DNA of 7,310 bases from an uncultured Bacilli bacterium (GTDB lineage: Bacteria; Bacillota_I; Bacilli_A; RF39; UBA660), in the NCBI GenBank assembly GCA_947631285.1, contig CANRKS010000049.1, positions 1 through 7,310 of the forward strand, in the 5' to 3' direction. The notes under the pieces are model-generated. The model made no database searches, was not told the origin of the DNA, and was given only the letters and a program-made list of their open reading frames with translations. Positions 6,049 to 7,310 of the stretch are shown here, piece by piece (the first letter of the stretch is position 1; every line of letters starts with the position of its first letter). Position numbers and translations under genes: made by a program.

Positions 6049-7158
6049 CTAAATTTTTAAACGATTATATTCTACTTCAAAAGTTTCTAAAAATCTATTA
6101 ATTTCTAAAACAGTTGTTAAATGTGAAAGACTAATCCGCATACAAGATTTACTTCGTTCTAAATCATTATAGATAGCCATTACACTACTACAAATCTCTC
6201 CAGGATTATTAACACTAACATATATATCTTTATTAGCTAAAGCATTACTTAAAGTAAGGGAAGAGGGATTAGTAAAACTAATATTAATAATATGTGGAAG
6301 CGAATATTTAGTATAATTAATTTTAATTCCTTCTATTTTGGCTAATTTACTAATAACCCTTTCATTTAAAAGGGCAATATATTTTTCCCTTTTTTCTAAA
6401 TCTCTAATTGCTACTTTTAAAGCTTCTTTCATACTGACAACTAAAGGAAGAGGAATAGTCCAAGGCTTATCACCACTTTTTTTAGCACCATACATAATGG
6501 GTGTTATATTAACTTGACTATTTCTATATAGAAAACCTATTCCTTTAGGGCCATAAAACTTATGAGCACTGACGCTTCCTAAATCAATATCCCGAAAGCT
6601 AACGCTCATCTTGCCAATGGCTTGAGATAAATCGGAATGAAATAAAGTTTGATCATTTTCTTTTTTAATAATCTGTCTAAGCATTTTTAATGGTTGCCTT
6701 ACTCCAGTTTCATAATTAACTGCACTAATACTTACTAAAATAGTATCAGGTCTAATTAATTTTTTTAAATCATCAAATAAAATTAAGCCATCTTCATCAT
6801 TATTAACATAGCTTATTTCAAAACCAATACTTTCTAGGTAAGAACATATTTGATAGATGGAAGGATGCTCTAATTTAGAAACAATTAGATGTTTTCCTCT
6901 TTTGTGATTAGCTAAAGCCACCCCGATTAAAGCCATATTATTAGCTTCACTTGCTCCACTGGTATAAATAATTTCACTATCCATAATGTGAAACATATTA
7001 CTTATTTCATGAGTAGCTTTATCAAGCATTTTCTTAGCTTCTTCCCCTAAATGATTATTAGCATAAACACTTCCCCAATAATCTTTTGCTATTTTATTAT
7101 AAGCATCTAAAGCATCAAGAGAAATTGGCGTAGTTGTACTATAATCAAGATACGTCAT
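6049..7158 (-). CDS. nifZ: Cysteine desulfurase, NifS/NifZ-like, partner of ThiI
   Basis: A PLP enzyme of the class V aminotransferase fold that converts cysteine to alanine and a persulfide. Seen: YLDYSTTTPIS (3-13, family YLDNAATTP), TSGASEANNMAL (66-77), LEHPS with H98 (PLP stacking), VNYETGVRQP (148-156), FHSDLSQAIGK with D176 and Q179, SVSAHKFYGPKG with the PLP-binding K200, and CSS at 323-325 on the loop that normally holds the catalytic Cys (C323 likely). The usual RSGTxN segment is replaced by KKSGDKPWTIP (226-236), a clear divergence. The 369 aa are near family length. The ATG at 7158 has AAGGTG (7164-7169) 5 bases upstream. The pairing with thiI matches the NifZ-ThiI arrangement of Bacillus, so dedicated sulfur supply for 4-thiouridine is inferred; a general IscS-like role is the alternative. 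Confidence 0.92.
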   Translation of the reverse strand: MTYLDYSTTTPISLDALDAYNKIAKDYWGSVYANNHLGEEAKKMLDKATHEISNMFHIMDSEIIYTSGASEANNMALIGVALANHKRGKHLIVSKLEHPSIYQICSYLESIGFEISYVNNDEDGLILFDDLKKLIRPDTILVSISAVNYETGVRQPLKMLRQIIKKENDQTLFHSDLSQAIGKMSVSFRDIDLGSVSAHKFYGPKGIGFLYRNSQVNITPIMYGAKKSGDKPWTIPLPLVVSMKEALKVAIRDLEKREKYIALLNERVISKLAKIEGIKINYTKYSLPHIINISFTNPSSLTLSNALANKDIYVSVNNPGEICSSVMAIYNDLERSKSCMRISLSHLTTVLEINRFLETFEVEYNRLKI

Positions 7159-7179
7159 TAGATCACCTTCTACTTTAAA

Positions 7180-7188
7180 ATTATAACA
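7180..7188 (-). promoter_or_regulatory. Extended -10 promoter of the nifZ-thiI operon
   Basis: TGTTATAAT on the minus strand (TGN-TATAAT) is an extended -10 element. The -35 region at 17-18 bases is T-rich without a clear TTGACA. The expected start near 7173 leaves a leader of about 15 bases ending in the AAGGTG ribosome binding site, as at ackA. Confidence 0.65.
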
Positions 7189-7205
7189 AAAAATAGTGAA
7201 AGATA

Positions 7206-7230
7206 AAAGATGAGATTTTAACTCATCTTT
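7206..7230 (-). terminator. Hairpin upstream of nifZ, probable terminator of the preceding gene
   Basis: A perfect 9-bp stem, AAAGATGAG/CTCATCTTT, with a 7-base loop (7215-7221). On the minus strand it is followed by the U-rich stretch TATCTTT, an imperfect T-run. It separates an off-window gene from the nifZ promoter. The stop codon of an open frame coming from the right edge falls in the loop. Confidence 0.6.
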
Positions 7231-7310
7231 AAATATTCAATTTCAAAAGTAACTTGATAAAAGGAAATAAAAATAACAAATAAGTCTGTCACACAAATTT
7301 TTGTCAATGG
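7218..7310 (-). CDS. Possible C-terminal tail of an off-window gene
   Basis: A minus-strand frame is open from the right edge for 30 codons to TAA at 7218-7220 and ends in VTFEIEYLKMS. The stretch is too short to identify and might be open by chance in AT-rich DNA. Two things favour it: its stop codon sits inside the following hairpin, as at other genes here, and its last residues resemble the end of the neighbouring desulfurase (TFEVEYNRLKI). No family is recognised. Confidence 0.35.
   Translation of the reverse strand, partial: PLTKICVTDLFVIFISFYQVTFEIEYLKMS

Noticed and set aside
7289..7305. TTGACA on the minus strand near the right edge as a promoter for nifZ
   Set aside because: No good TATAAT follows at 16-18 bases, and a hairpin terminator lies between it and nifZ.
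1..7310. CRISPR array, insertion sequence, attachment site or defence genes
   Set aside because: No regularly spaced repeats, transposase or integrase motifs or terminal inverted repeats were seen; the identified genes are housekeeping families.

Overview
The window is very AT-rich and all recognisable genes lie on the minus strand, transcribed leftwards. Low GC, AGGTG-type ribosome binding sites and the gene families (RecX, NrnA-type DHH protein, AckA, a divergent PRPP synthetase, a short ThiI beside a cysteine desulfurase, a SipW-type surface protein) point to a low-GC Bacillota/Mollicutes-like bacterium, perhaps an uncultured gut Bacilli lineage. That placement is inference. The standard code fits: Trp codons checked are TGG, and prs ends in TGA.

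Layout in the direction of transcription, right to left. (1) 7310-7159: possible tail of an off-window gene, a hairpin terminator, then an extended -10 promoter. (2) 7158-4611: cysteine desulfurase (nifZ-like), thiI and a 62-aa unknown protein form an operon closed by a terminator. NifZ and ThiI together form the tRNA 4-thiouridine pathway: the desulfurase takes sulfur from cysteine, and ThiI adenylates the tRNA uridine and inserts the sulfur. (3) 4498-3422: a single-gene prs unit with its own -10 box and a terminator. (4) 3339-446: ackA, nrnA and recX form an operon from a good TTTACA-17-TATAAT promoter. AckA makes ATP from acetyl phosphate, NrnA degrades nanoRNA/pAp-type substrates, and RecX modulates RecA. 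nrnA and recX overlap by 35 bases. (5) 405-1: a perfect-consensus promoter (TTGACA-17-TATAAT), a leader with a perfect 10-bp hairpin, and the first 105 codons of a surface or secreted protein that runs off the left edge.

Most of the window is core housekeeping. I do not see a convincing new defence or mobile system. The points most worth a second look are: the leader in front of the surface-protein gene, where a hairpin, a possible leader peptide and an ATGA overlap coincide; a recurring design in which terminator hairpins contain the stop codon of the gene they end; the apparent non-canonical start of nrnA; the unknown 62-aa protein after thiI; the active-site divergence of the desulfurase; and the higher GC and unusual motifs of prs.
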